From: SZUA-36 sp963759155
GTDB taxonomy: Bacteria > Pseudomonadota > Gammaproteobacteria > Xanthomonadales > SZUA-36
Assembly: GCA_963759155.1 (NCBI GenBank)
Contig: CAVWXX010000005.1
Coordinates: 310,001 to 374,000 of the forward strand
Length of the DNA stretch: 64,000 nt
Direction of reading: 5' to 3'
A model generated the notes under the pieces. That model searched no databases. It had not been told where the DNA came from and saw nothing but the letters and a program-made list of their open reading frames with translations. Made by a program: the position numbers and the translations under genes. Of the stretch, positions 37,396 through 45,589 are shown one piece after another (position 1 is the stretch's first letter; each line of letters opens with the position of its first letter).

Positions 37396-38886
37396 ATGAA
37401 TGTACAAAATTTCAAACTGAGCTTTCGTGAAAAGTTCGGATATGGACTAGGAGACACCGCCAGCCACTTCGCGTGGGATCTGGCCGGCATGTTCCTGTTT
37501 TTTTATTACACGGATGTGTATGGAATATCCGCGGCCGCAGCCGGCACCATCATGCTGGTGGCGCGCGTCTGGGATGCTGTCTCCGACCCGATGATTGGCA
37601 TCATTGCAGACCGGACAAACACCAGGTACGGAAAGTTTCGCCCCTACATGCTGTGGTTCGCCATTCCCTTGGGCGCGACCCTGGTCATGCTCTTTACCAC
37701 ACCGGATTTTGATCAAACCGGCAAGATCATTTTCGCGGCCTGTGCTTACCTGATGCTAAGCACCTTTTATACCGCGGTGAATCTTCCATTTTCAGCATTG
37801 TCAGGGGTGATGACCAGCGATTCCAAAGAGCGGACGCTGCTAAACCAGTATCGCTTTTTTCTTGGTTTTACCGGAATGTTTGTGGTCAGCTTAACCATGA
37901 CAATTAAGAACTATCTGATTGTCGGTGATGTGCTGGCATATGCAATTTCCATGAATTTGCCAGCTGAAGCGCTTGCCTATATCAGGGACTTTAACTGGGG
38001 TGAGGCCCGCCTGCTGGACCCGAGCGGAACCTTGAAGCAGGTGATAACCCAGGCTGAGCAGAGTGCTTTTCAGATGATCGCCATCGTCCTGGCGGTAGTG
38101 GGTACTTTATTGCTCTTCTTCAGTTTCTCGTCGACCAAGGAGCGTATTGAGCCGCCAAAAGATCAGGTCAATAACATCGTTGAAGATTTCAAATGTGTGT
38201 TTGGCGTTCGCGACTGGTTGATTTTGTTCATACTGGGCATCGTCACTTTTATTCTGATCAACATTCAGGGTGCGGTCGTCAACCAGTACTTTAAGTATAT
38301 TGTCGGTCGTGAAAACGATGTCACCATCTTTTATACCTCCACCACCCTGTGCCTGATATTTGGCGTATTGCTGGCTGCTCCTCTGACCAAGCGGTTTGAA
38401 AAACGCAATGTTTACCTGGTCTGCTCAGTGTTGTCCGGTCTGTTGACCATGTCCCTTTATTTTCCCGGTCCTGATGATTTTTACCAGTTACACATTACCA
38501 ATATCCTGTCCAAGCTGGCCATTGCGCCGACCATTCCCCTGTTGTGGGCGATGATTGCAGATACCGTGGATTTTTCCGAATGGAAGAACAAACGAAGGGC
38601 GACCGGATTGTTTTTCTCGGCGACAACTTTTGCTCAGAAAATTGGTGGTGGTATTGCTGTAGCCATTGCAGGTTTGCTACTGACCATGGCCAATTATGAC
38701 GGCGCTGCCGTACAACAATCCGATGAAGCACTGGCGTCATTACGCTTGATGTTTTCGGTCATTCCAGGGGCCTTATATGTATTAACCGGCGGATTATTGC
38801 TTTTTTACCACCTGACTGACAGCAAGCTTGATACCATTCGCATCGAACTGGACCGGAGGCGACAGGCAGAGCAGTCAGGCCCATAG
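37396..38886 (+). CDS. GPH-family glycoside/oligosaccharide:cation symporter
   Basis: 496 residues with 12 helices. The GPH signature is at the N-terminus: LSFREKFGYGLGDTASHFAW, then VARVWDAVSDPMIGIIADRT and RYGKFRPYMLW. The second half has TKRFEKRNVYL and FSEWKNKRRATGLFFSATTF. GPH carriers import di- and oligosaccharides or glycosides with Na+ or H+ across the inner membrane. It lies 69 bases after the GH30 gene, probably in the same transcript; a short hairpin (TGAGA/TCTCA, 37381-37393) precedes its ATG and could affect ribosome access. Likely cargo here is laminari-oligosaccharide. Confidence 0.92.
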   Translation: MNVQNFKLSFREKFGYGLGDTASHFAWDLAGMFLFFYYTDVYGISAAAAGTIMLVARVWDAVSDPMIGIIADRTNTRYGKFRPYMLWFAIPLGATLVMLFTTPDFDQTGKIIFAACAYLMLSTFYTAVNLPFSALSGVMTSDSKERTLLNQYRFFLGFTGMFVVSLTMTIKNYLIVGDVLAYAISMNLPAEALAYIRDFNWGEARLLDPSGTLKQVITQAEQSAFQMIAIVLAVVGTLLLFFSFSSTKERIEPPKDQVNNIVEDFKCVFGVRDWLILFILGIVTFILINIQGAVVNQYFKYIVGRENDVTIFYTSTTLCLIFGVLLAAPLTKRFEKRNVYLVCSVLSGLLTMSLYFPGPDDFYQLHITNILSKLAIAPTIPLLWAMIADTVDFSEWKNKRRATGLFFSATTFAQKIGGGIAVAIAGLLLTMANYDGAAVQQSDEALASLRLMFSVIPGALYVLTGGLLLFYHLTDSKLDTIRIELDRRRQAEQSGP

Positions 38887-38934
38887 CGCGAAAGCCGAAG
38901 TAAGACGCCACACGATGTCTTCACCACCCGACTG

Positions 38935-38977
38935 GCCAGCCGGGAGGTGACCCATGCCCGGCCTGTCCCCGGCTGGC
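38935..38977 (+). terminator. GC-rich hairpin after the glucan locus
   Basis: Ten perfect base pairs (GCCAGCCGGG / CCCGGCTGGC) enclose a 23-base loop, 50 bases past the GPH gene. No T-run follows, so it is either a weak or factor-assisted terminator or an mRNA 3'-end stabiliser. Confidence 0.45.
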
Positions 38978-39027
38978 GCGCTTATTGCATAAAACCCTCT
39001 TGTTACAACATATAGATTGCGATACCC

Positions 39028-39924
39028 ATGAATACAAAGAGAAGAATGCCCTCACTCAGATCTTTGAGGGCATTCCAGATTGCTGGCCGCCACCAGAGTT
39101 TCAAGCTGGCCGCCGAAGAGCTGTGTTTAACCGCCTCCGCGATCAGTCACCAGGTCAAGAGCCTGGAAGAGTTCCTCGATCTGAACCTGTTTGTGCGTAA
39201 AACACGTGCCCTCGAGTTCACTGAACCCGGCAAGAGTTATTTTGATTTCCTTGATGGCATGTTTGCCCGCCTGGAGATGGAAACGCACCAATTGTGGGCA
39301 CAATATGGTAGAGGAATGATCCGTCTTTGTGTGCCGCCATTTTTCGCCAACGAAATTCTCCTACCCAAATTACATGACTTCCAGGCCATCATGCCGGATA
39401 CCGATATACGCGTCAGCACCCAACACAGCCTGGTGAAAGAACACTCGGCTGAAACGGATTTATCTATCCTGCTGGGATCCGGTGACTGGCCGGAACTGGT
39501 CACCTATCCATTATTTGCGCGGCGCCTGGTGGTCGCCGGCGCGCCTTCCCTGTTGAAAGGTTTTGATAGTTCATCTTTCAAGAGTCTTGACGGCCAGACA
39601 CTGATCGTTCACGAAAACCGGCCGCAAGCCTGGAGCAATTGGGCCAAGGCCCTGGATATTGAGGCACCAGTTGCAGGCAAAGTGCTGCGCTTTGATTCAA
39701 TGTCGACCGTCGTTCAGGCTGCTGCACAGGGGTTGGGATTTGCCATCGTTTCCTGGCCTTTGAGTAAAAACTGGTTTGAATCGGGTGCGCTGCAACGGGT
39801 TTTCGAAACCGAGTGGGTAACGGATGAACATTTCTATCTTGCTCATCGACCGGAAGAGTCAGACCGACTCGATATCGTCAATCTCATCGACTGGATCATC
39901 AGGGAGTTTCAGAGCGATGAGTGA
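39028..39924 (+). CDS. LysR-family transcriptional regulator (GcvA-like)
   Basis: 298 residues. The N-terminal winged helix is plain (SLRSLRAFQIAGRHQSFKLA, AEELCLTASAISHQVKSLEE), followed by the substrate-binding domain from about residue 95. The N-terminus resembles the GcvA/AmpR subgroup. The product probably senses a small metabolite; which one cannot be told. It is separated by 140 bases from the GPH gene and stands alone, so it may act on the glucan locus or elsewhere. A plausible ATG at 39028 (MNTKRRMPSL) is used; a second in-frame ATG lies at residue 7. Confidence 0.9.
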   Translation: MNTKRRMPSLRSLRAFQIAGRHQSFKLAAEELCLTASAISHQVKSLEEFLDLNLFVRKTRALEFTEPGKSYFDFLDGMFARLEMETHQLWAQYGRGMIRLCVPPFFANEILLPKLHDFQAIMPDTDIRVSTQHSLVKEHSAETDLSILLGSGDWPELVTYPLFARRLVVAGAPSLLKGFDSSSFKSLDGQTLIVHENRPQAWSNWAKALDIEAPVAGKVLRFDSMSTVVQAAAQGLGFAIVSWPLSKNWFESGALQRVFETEWVTDEHFYLAHRPEESDRLDIVNLIDWIIREFQSDE

Positions 39925-40026
39925 AAATATTTGTCGTATAGGCGATTAAAACCCGTTTGTCAGTAAAACAGCCCGGCAATAAGCTCTTCACCATGTTCAA
40001 AACACGATCAACGGAGGAGATTAATC

Positions 40027-40383
40027 ATGAACAGTAAGAAGAGATTATTTGTTAAATGTACCCTGGCAATAGCGATGGTTCCTTTCCAGGCTCACGCTAA
40101 TACAGCTCAAACTGCACTTGAGGTCTGTGCCGATGCACTGGCCAGTGAGCTTTCCCAGGCCAATGGGACTGATGTGCGCTATCGGCTGGATTCAGCCAAT
40201 CAGGGCTTTGATAGAAAAATGCAGTCACTTGAACGGATCAGCCTGTCTGCAAGAGACCCTCAAAGCAGCGAGTTGGTATCGAAAATGGACTGTGTCGTCA
40301 ACAGCAGGGGCCGGATCATCAGGCTGACCAATGTGCCTCTGGACACTGCGAAAACCGGCAAGCAGGTTTCAAAGTTTGACTAG
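40027..40383 (+). CDS. Small exported protein of unknown function
   Basis: 118 residues with a clear signal peptide (KKRLFVKCTLAIAMVPFQAHA), so periplasmic. The mature part has two Cys (EVCADAL and KMDCVVN) that could form one disulfide, and a C-terminal beta-like stretch (DCVVNSRGRIIRLTNVPL). A strong GGAGGAG ribosome site sits just before the ATG. I do not recognise the family. It stands alone between the LysR gene and the convergent GFA gene. Confidence 0.7.
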   Translation: MNSKKRLFVKCTLAIAMVPFQAHANTAQTALEVCADALASELSQANGTDVRYRLDSANQGFDRKMQSLERISLSARDPQSSELVSKMDCVVNSRGRIIRLTNVPLDTAKTGKQVSKFD

Positions 40384-40469
40384 AATCGAGTGCCTTTGGG
40401 GGGCAGGGTCTCACTGGTGGATTGTGCTATTTCCGCCAGGGAGGCCCACTCCCCTCATTTTTCAAAAGC

Positions 40470-40832
40470 TTACTCATCCAGAAACTTCCACGTATCCGCA
40501 CCATCAAACTTTCTGATCGGAATTCCGGCAGTATCTTCACGCCGCATCATCCGGGTGTTTAAAGCAATCCGGCTATCGTCGTTCTTCTCAACACTTTCAT
40601 AGTGCGTGGTGCACCCACAGGTTTTGCAGTGATAAAACTCGATACATTTATCACCCCACAAATAGGCCTGTCGCTTTGCGGGTGAACCGGTGATATGAAC
40701 CTGCCCACGCGTGTAATAAGCCCATTGAGCACCCAGGCGGTGACAAATAGAACAGGTGCATTCCGTTAATGATTGCGGTTTTTCATCAAATTCCAATTTG
40801 ATAGCGCCGCAGTGACAGGAGGCGGATAGCAT
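40470..40832 (-). CDS. GFA/CENP-V domain zinc protein (copy 3)
   Basis: 120 residues. GFA zinc-ligand clusters are present as SASCHCGAIKLEF, CTCSICHRLGAQWAYY and HCKTCGCTTHYES. It is shorter than copies 1 and 2 and belongs to a different subgroup. It starts three bases after the DUF779 gene stop and is the last gene of the aldehyde-dehydrogenase unit, so a role in aldehyde (formaldehyde or glutathione-adduct) handling is plausible here, unlike for the other two copies. Confidence 0.85.
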   Translation of the reverse strand: MLSASCHCGAIKLEFDEKPQSLTECTCSICHRLGAQWAYYTRGQVHITGSPAKRQAYLWGDKCIEFYHCKTCGCTTHYESVEKNDDSRIALNTRMMRREDTAGIPIRKFDGADTWKFLDE

Positions 40833-40835
40833 GAT

Positions 40836-41204
40836 CTATGCCTCAACCGGTCGAATATTGTCGAGTTCATCATCCGTAAAGATTCGTGATACGGCCATGA
40901 ATCTTAACCCGAGTGGAATTTCCAGTGAAAAGCTTGAACCTCTGCCGCTGGTGACATCAACCACGATATGTGAATTTTTATAGTATTCGAACTGATCTGC
41001 TGCCATATAGAACTTGCAGCCTTCGATCTCGCCCAGGCACAGATCCCTGCTGCCCACCATGAAGTCGCCCTTTGCAAAGCACATGGGTGAAGAGCCATCG
41101 CAACAACCACCGCTCTGGTGAAACATCAGGTCACCATGTTTTTGTTTAAGCTGGTCTATGACCGTTTTGGCTTTTTCTGTCACTGAAACGCGTTCTACAT
41201 ACAT
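40836..41204 (-). CDS. DUF779 protein, aldehyde dehydrogenase partner
   Basis: 122 residues. The DUF779 pattern is clear: VIDQLKQKHGDLMFHQSGGC followed by CDGSSPMCFAKGDFMVGSRD, and DVTSGRGSSFSLEIPLGLRF. The paired Cys and His residues suggest metal binding, but the function is unknown. Genes of this family usually lie beside ExaC/AldB-type aldehyde dehydrogenases, exactly the case here, 75 bases after that gene's stop. A hairpin lies in the gap. Length is normal for the family. Confidence 0.88.
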   Translation of the reverse strand: MYVERVSVTEKAKTVIDQLKQKHGDLMFHQSGGCCDGSSPMCFAKGDFMVGSRDLCLGEIEGCKFYMAADQFEYYKNSHIVVDVTSGRGSSFSLEIPLGLRFMAVSRIFTDDELDNIRPVEA

Positions 41205-41228
41205 AAGATGTCTCTAAAATAAACCACC

Positions 41229-41254
41229 GTCATCCCCGCTTCTGCGGGGATGAC
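41229..41254. repeat. Hairpin GTCATCCCCGC/GCGGGGATGAC between aldehyde dehydrogenase and DUF779
   Basis: Eleven perfect base pairs and a four-base TTCT loop. The sequence resembles widely spread extragenic palindromes of proteobacteria. With no T-run it is more likely an mRNA-stability or dispersed-repeat element than a terminator; no second copy is seen in this window. Confidence 0.6.
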
Positions 41255-41278
41255 CACCTTTCGAATCATGTTTTGCGA

Positions 41279-42775
41279 TCAGAAGAATCCCAGCGGGTTC
41301 TTGTCATATGACATCAACACATTCTTGGTGTGGCGGTAATGGCTTAACATCATCTTGTGGTTTTCACGGCCGATACCGGATTTCTTGTAACCACCGAATG
41401 AAGCACCTGCCGGATAGGCATGGTAGCAATTGCACCAGATACGGCCTGCCTGGATACCACGGGCGAAAGTCTGCATCTGGTGGACATCGCGCGTCCAGAC
41501 ACCGGCACCCAATCCATATAGTGTGTCATTGGCGATTTCCATTGCTTCGGCTTCGTCCTTGAATGTGGTCACACACAGAACCGGTCCGAATATTTCCTCC
41601 TGGAACACCCGCATCTTGTTATGACCTTTAAAAATGGTCGGCTTGATATACAGTCCGTTCGGGTAAACCTCGTTTTCAAATGCCTCACCACCGATCAATA
41701 CTTCGGCGCCTTCCTGTTTACCGACATCAATATAATTCAGAATTTTTTCATACTGATCATTGGAAGCCTGCGCACCCATTTGCGTGCTCAAATCCAGTGT
41801 GTCACCCATCTTGATGGCTTCCACACGTTTCAGGCAACGTTCCATGAACTCGTCATAAATGCTTTCCTGGATCAACGCACGCGACGGGCAGGTGCAGACC
41901 TCTCCCTGGTTGAAAGCAAACAGCACCAGGCCTTCAATGGCCTTATCAAGGAAGTTATCGTCCTGGGCCATGACACTCTCAAAAAAGATATTCGGTGACT
42001 TGCCACCCAGTTCCAGCGTCACGGGAATGATATTCTCGGAAGCATATTGCATGATAAGACGACCGGTGGTGGTCTCACCCGTGAAGGCAATTTTCTTGAT
42101 ATCCGGATGGGTTGCGAGTGGTTTACCTGCCTCGGGGCCAAAGCCATTAACAACATTCAGCACCCCGGCCGGCAGCAGGTCGGCAATCAGGTCCACCAAA
42201 AATAGAATGGATAGAGGGGTCTGCTCTGCAGGTTTAAGCACTACACAGTTACCGGCCGACAATGCAGGCGCCAGTTTCCATGTCGCCATCAAAATCGGGA
42301 AATTCCACGGAATGATCTGACCCACAACACCTAATGGTTCATGAACCTCCATCGATACGGTACCCGCATCGATATCAGCCACCTGCCCCGCCTCGGCGCG
42401 AATGACACTGCCAAAATAACGAAAGTGATCCACCGCTAGAGGGATGTCGGCCGCCATGGTTTCTCGTATGGCTTTACCATTGTCCCAGCATTCGACCAGG
42501 GCCAGGCTTTCAAGGTTCTCCTCTATGCGTTCGGCGATCTTGAACATGATATTGCTACGTTCCGTCGCCGAGGTTTTACCCCAGGCATCCGCTGCATTAC
42601 CAGCAGCCTTGACTGCCAGGTCAATGTCTTTGCTGTTCGATTTCGGTACACGAGCAATGTGGCTTCCATCAACGGGAGATGAGTCATCAAAGTACTCTCC
42701 ATCAACCGGCGCCATCCATTCACCGCCGATATAGTTTTCATATTGAGGTTTGAATTCGGGCTTTGTATATGACAC
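41279..42775 (-). CDS. NAD-dependent aldehyde dehydrogenase (ExaC/AldB type)
   Basis: 498 residues. The family core is complete: WNFPILMATWKLAPALSAGN (cofactor region), the general base Glu in LELGGKSPN (about residue 265), and the catalytic Cys in GEVCTCPSR (about 303; the adjacent Cys pair is typical of AldB). The C-terminus HYRHTKNVLMSYDKNPLGFF is the signature of acetaldehyde-oxidising ExaC/AldB. It converts acetaldehyde or similar aldehydes to acids in the cytoplasm. DUF779 and GFA genes follow. Its promoter must lie in the 126-base gap to the divergent P-ATPase gene. Confidence 0.92.
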   Translation of the reverse strand: MSYTKPEFKPQYENYIGGEWMAPVDGEYFDDSSPVDGSHIARVPKSNSKDIDLAVKAAGNAADAWGKTSATERSNIMFKIAERIEENLESLALVECWDNGKAIRETMAADIPLAVDHFRYFGSVIRAEAGQVADIDAGTVSMEVHEPLGVVGQIIPWNFPILMATWKLAPALSAGNCVVLKPAEQTPLSILFLVDLIADLLPAGVLNVVNGFGPEAGKPLATHPDIKKIAFTGETTTGRLIMQYASENIIPVTLELGGKSPNIFFESVMAQDDNFLDKAIEGLVLFAFNQGEVCTCPSRALIQESIYDEFMERCLKRVEAIKMGDTLDLSTQMGAQASNDQYEKILNYIDVGKQEGAEVLIGGEAFENEVYPNGLYIKPTIFKGHNKMRVFQEEIFGPVLCVTTFKDEAEAMEIANDTLYGLGAGVWTRDVHQMQTFARGIQAGRIWCNCYHAYPAGASFGGYKKSGIGRENHKMMLSHYRHTKNVLMSYDKNPLGFF

Positions 42776-42901
42776 GTCATGCTCCTTGTGATAATGCTCT
42801 TGGTGTTTTTATCTTAGGTCAAATTTCCCCGAATAGCACTTCAACCACACCGCAACTTGAATGCGAGTGTTCGAATGCGGTGATATGCCTTACAATCCAT
42901 C

Positions 42902-45589
42902 GTGATGACAGAAAACGAAACCAATACCGGCGGGTGGCATCAGGTCACTGCCGCCGAGGCTACACGACGTCTTGATGTTAACCCGGAAACCGGACTTAGC
43001 TCTGAAGAGGCCGCTGCGCGGCAACAGCACTATGGCCCCAATCATCTAAAGGAAACACCGCCACGAAGCCGTTGGCTATTACTGGCTGATCAGTTCAAAG
43101 GTGTCCTGATCCTGGTGCTGATCGGTGCGGCGGTGCTCGCTGCCATCATCGGCGATATGACCGATGCCGTGGTCATTCTGATCGTAGTCTTAATTAATGC
43201 GTTTTTAGGCTTCTCCCAGGAGCAGCGCGCCGAGCAATCACTTGCCGCATTGAAAAAGATGCTCGCGCCAACTGCAGAGGTGCGTCGTGATGGCAAGACG
43301 GTAACGCTATCGGCTGACCTGCTGGTGCCAGGGGACATTGTCCTGCTTGACTCCGGAGACAGGGTTCCCGCCGATGGTCGCGTAATCAGTGCGCATAGGT
43401 TCGAAGTAGATGAGTCTGCATTAACCGGAGAGTCCCACACGGTTGGCAAACACGCCGAGTCGCTTTCCGGTCGGGATGTTCCACTGGCAGAACGTGCCAA
43501 CCTGTTTTTCATGAATACCATCGTCACCCGTGGCAGGGCCGAAATGGTGATTACCGCCACCGGTATGAACACCGAACTGGGTTTGCTGGCTGGCATGCTG
43601 GTGGAGACGGAGGACTCTCCGACCCCACTACAAGTGCAGTTGGATCACCTGGGTAAAAGACTTGCCCTGATTGCGATTATCGTGGTCGTTTTTATGCTAA
43701 TCGCTGGCCTGTTGCGTGGTGAGCCATGGCTTAACATGGTGATGACAGCCATCGCGCTGGCCGTGGCTGCAATACCGGAGGGCCTGCCTGCCGTTGTGAC
43801 GGTTACGCTGGCGATAGGTCTTCAGCGGATGGCGCGCAACCAGGCCATCGTCAAACGACTGGCCGCCGTGGAGACCCTTGGCTGCACTTCGGTTATCTGC
43901 ACAGACAAAACCGGCACCCTGACGGTCAACCAGATGACTGCCCGCCAACTTTTCATCAATGGCCAACATCTGAAGGTTAGTGGTGAAGGCTACGATACCG
44001 CGGGGGAGATTACCGGTGAGGGCACCGAATTGCCGGACCTGGAAATCCTGTTAAAGCCGGTCACACTTTGCAACGACTCCGAATTACGCGGCGGTCAGGT
44101 CATTGGGGACCCGATGGATGGTGCCTTGCTCACGGTTGCAATAAAGGGTGGGATTGACACTGCCTTAATGCGAAAAAGGTGCCCGCGTATTGCTGAAATC
44201 CCATTCGATAGCGAACACAAGTACCAGGCGACATTTCATCTTAATGGTGAGCACGTTTGTGTCATGGTAAAGGGTGCGCCGGACGTACTGCTGGACAGTT
44301 GTAAGACGGTATTCGACGAAAACGGTAACCAGGTACTTGATGCTGCTCAACGGCAGAAGATCGAACAGGCAAATGAACAAATGGCGAAGACCGGTCTGCG
44401 TGTGCTGGCCGTTGCCTGTACCGAAGTACCGGCCCGGGATTTTGATCCGGCCGGCGACCTGTTTGCGTTTGTAAAAGACCTGGTATTTACCGGTCTGGTA
44501 GGCCTGCTGGACCCACCCAGGCCTGAAGCCCGTGAAGCCATCGCACTGTGTCATGAAGCAGGGATCTCGATCAAAATGATCACCGGGGATCAAAAAATCA
44601 CGGCCCAGGCGATCGCCAATGAACTGGGAATTGTCGGCGCAGTTGTAACCAGCACCGAACTCGATGCAATGAGCGATGCCCAACTGTCTGCCGGAATTGA
44701 TGTCATGGGTGTTTTCACCCGCGCCACGCCGGAGCAGAAAGTGCGCATTGTGCTTGCGCTCAAGGCACGCGGTCACGTCACCGCGATGACCGGCGATGGT
44801 GTAAATGATGCACCGGCACTCAAGACGGCTGATATTGGCATCGCCATGGGCTTAAGCGGCACGGACGTGGCAAGGGAAGCGGCAACCATGGTGTTGACCG
44901 ATGATAACTTCGCCACGATTGTAAAAGCCGTCAAGGAAGGACGTACCATTTACGACAATATCGTAAAGTTTGTCCGATTCCAGCTATCAACCAATATCGG
45001 TGCGATTTTGACCGTTTTGATCGCACCGTTCCTCGGTCTTCCATTGCCATTTACGCCAATTCAGCTGCTGTGGGTCAATATCATTATGGATGGCCCGCCC
45101 GCCATGGCCCTGGGTGTTGACCCGGCACAACCGGACACCATGTCACACCGGCCGCGCAAAACCACTGAACGGATCCTGAAGCTACGTCTCCTCGGCAAAT
45201 TGATAAGCTACGGCACGATCATGATGGTTGGCACCCTGGGCGTACTGTGGTGGGGCATGCAGAACGGCTCAGCGATATATGCGCAAAGCCTGGCTTTCAC
45301 CACCTTTGTGTTGTTCCAGGTGTTCAACGCTTTCAACGCCAGGGTGGCTAAAAGAAGTACGTTTAATGCGAATTTCTTCCGCAATCGTACACTGTGGATA
45401 GCCCTGATCAGTGTGGTTATCCTGCAGGTGCTGGCGGTGCAATGGGCGCCGGCTCAGGCCATATTCAACGTTCAAACACTTTCCGGCAGCGACTGGCTCC
45501 TGGCAACACTGGTTGCGAGTTCTGTTCTGCTCCTGGAAGAAATCCGGAAGTGGATCAGGCGAAAGATCTGGCCCCAGGCAGTTAAGTGA
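42902..45589 (+). CDS. Calcium-type P-type ATPase (PMCA/SERCA-like)
   Basis: 895 residues with the P2-type layout: cytoplasmic N-terminal domain (ATRRLDVNPETGLSSEEAAA), actuator motif TGESHTVGK, the ion-site helix IPEGLPAVVTV (PEGLP, as in PMCA/SERCA), the phosphorylation site DKTGTLTVNQM (Asp about 335), the hinge TGDGVNDAPALKTADIGIAM and a C-terminal four-helix bundle. It pumps divalent cations, probably Ca2+, out of the cytoplasm. It ends directly against the convergent histidine-kinase gene (stop codons adjacent). A Na+/K+ role is less likely given PEGLP. Confidence 0.92.
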   Translation: MMTENETNTGGWHQVTAAEATRRLDVNPETGLSSEEAAARQQHYGPNHLKETPPRSRWLLLADQFKGVLILVLIGAAVLAAIIGDMTDAVVILIVVLINAFLGFSQEQRAEQSLAALKKMLAPTAEVRRDGKTVTLSADLLVPGDIVLLDSGDRVPADGRVISAHRFEVDESALTGESHTVGKHAESLSGRDVPLAERANLFFMNTIVTRGRAEMVITATGMNTELGLLAGMLVETEDSPTPLQVQLDHLGKRLALIAIIVVVFMLIAGLLRGEPWLNMVMTAIALAVAAIPEGLPAVVTVTLAIGLQRMARNQAIVKRLAAVETLGCTSVICTDKTGTLTVNQMTARQLFINGQHLKVSGEGYDTAGEITGEGTELPDLEILLKPVTLCNDSELRGGQVIGDPMDGALLTVAIKGGIDTALMRKRCPRIAEIPFDSEHKYQATFHLNGEHVCVMVKGAPDVLLDSCKTVFDENGNQVLDAAQRQKIEQANEQMAKTGLRVLAVACTEVPARDFDPAGDLFAFVKDLVFTGLVGLLDPPRPEAREAIALCHEAGISIKMITGDQKITAQAIANELGIVGAVVTSTELDAMSDAQLSAGIDVMGVFTRATPEQKVRIVLALKARGHVTAMTGDGVNDAPALKTADIGIAMGLSGTDVAREAATMVLTDDNFATIVKAVKEGRTIYDNIVKFVRFQLSTNIGAILTVLIAPFLGLPLPFTPIQLLWVNIIMDGPPAMALGVDPAQPDTMSHRPRKTTERILKLRLLGKLISYGTIMMVGTLGVLWWGMQNGSAIYAQSLAFTTFVLFQVFNAFNARVAKRSTFNANFFRNRTLWIALISVVILQVLAVQWAPAQAIFNVQTLSGSDWLLATLVASSVLLLEEIRKWIRRKIWPQAVK

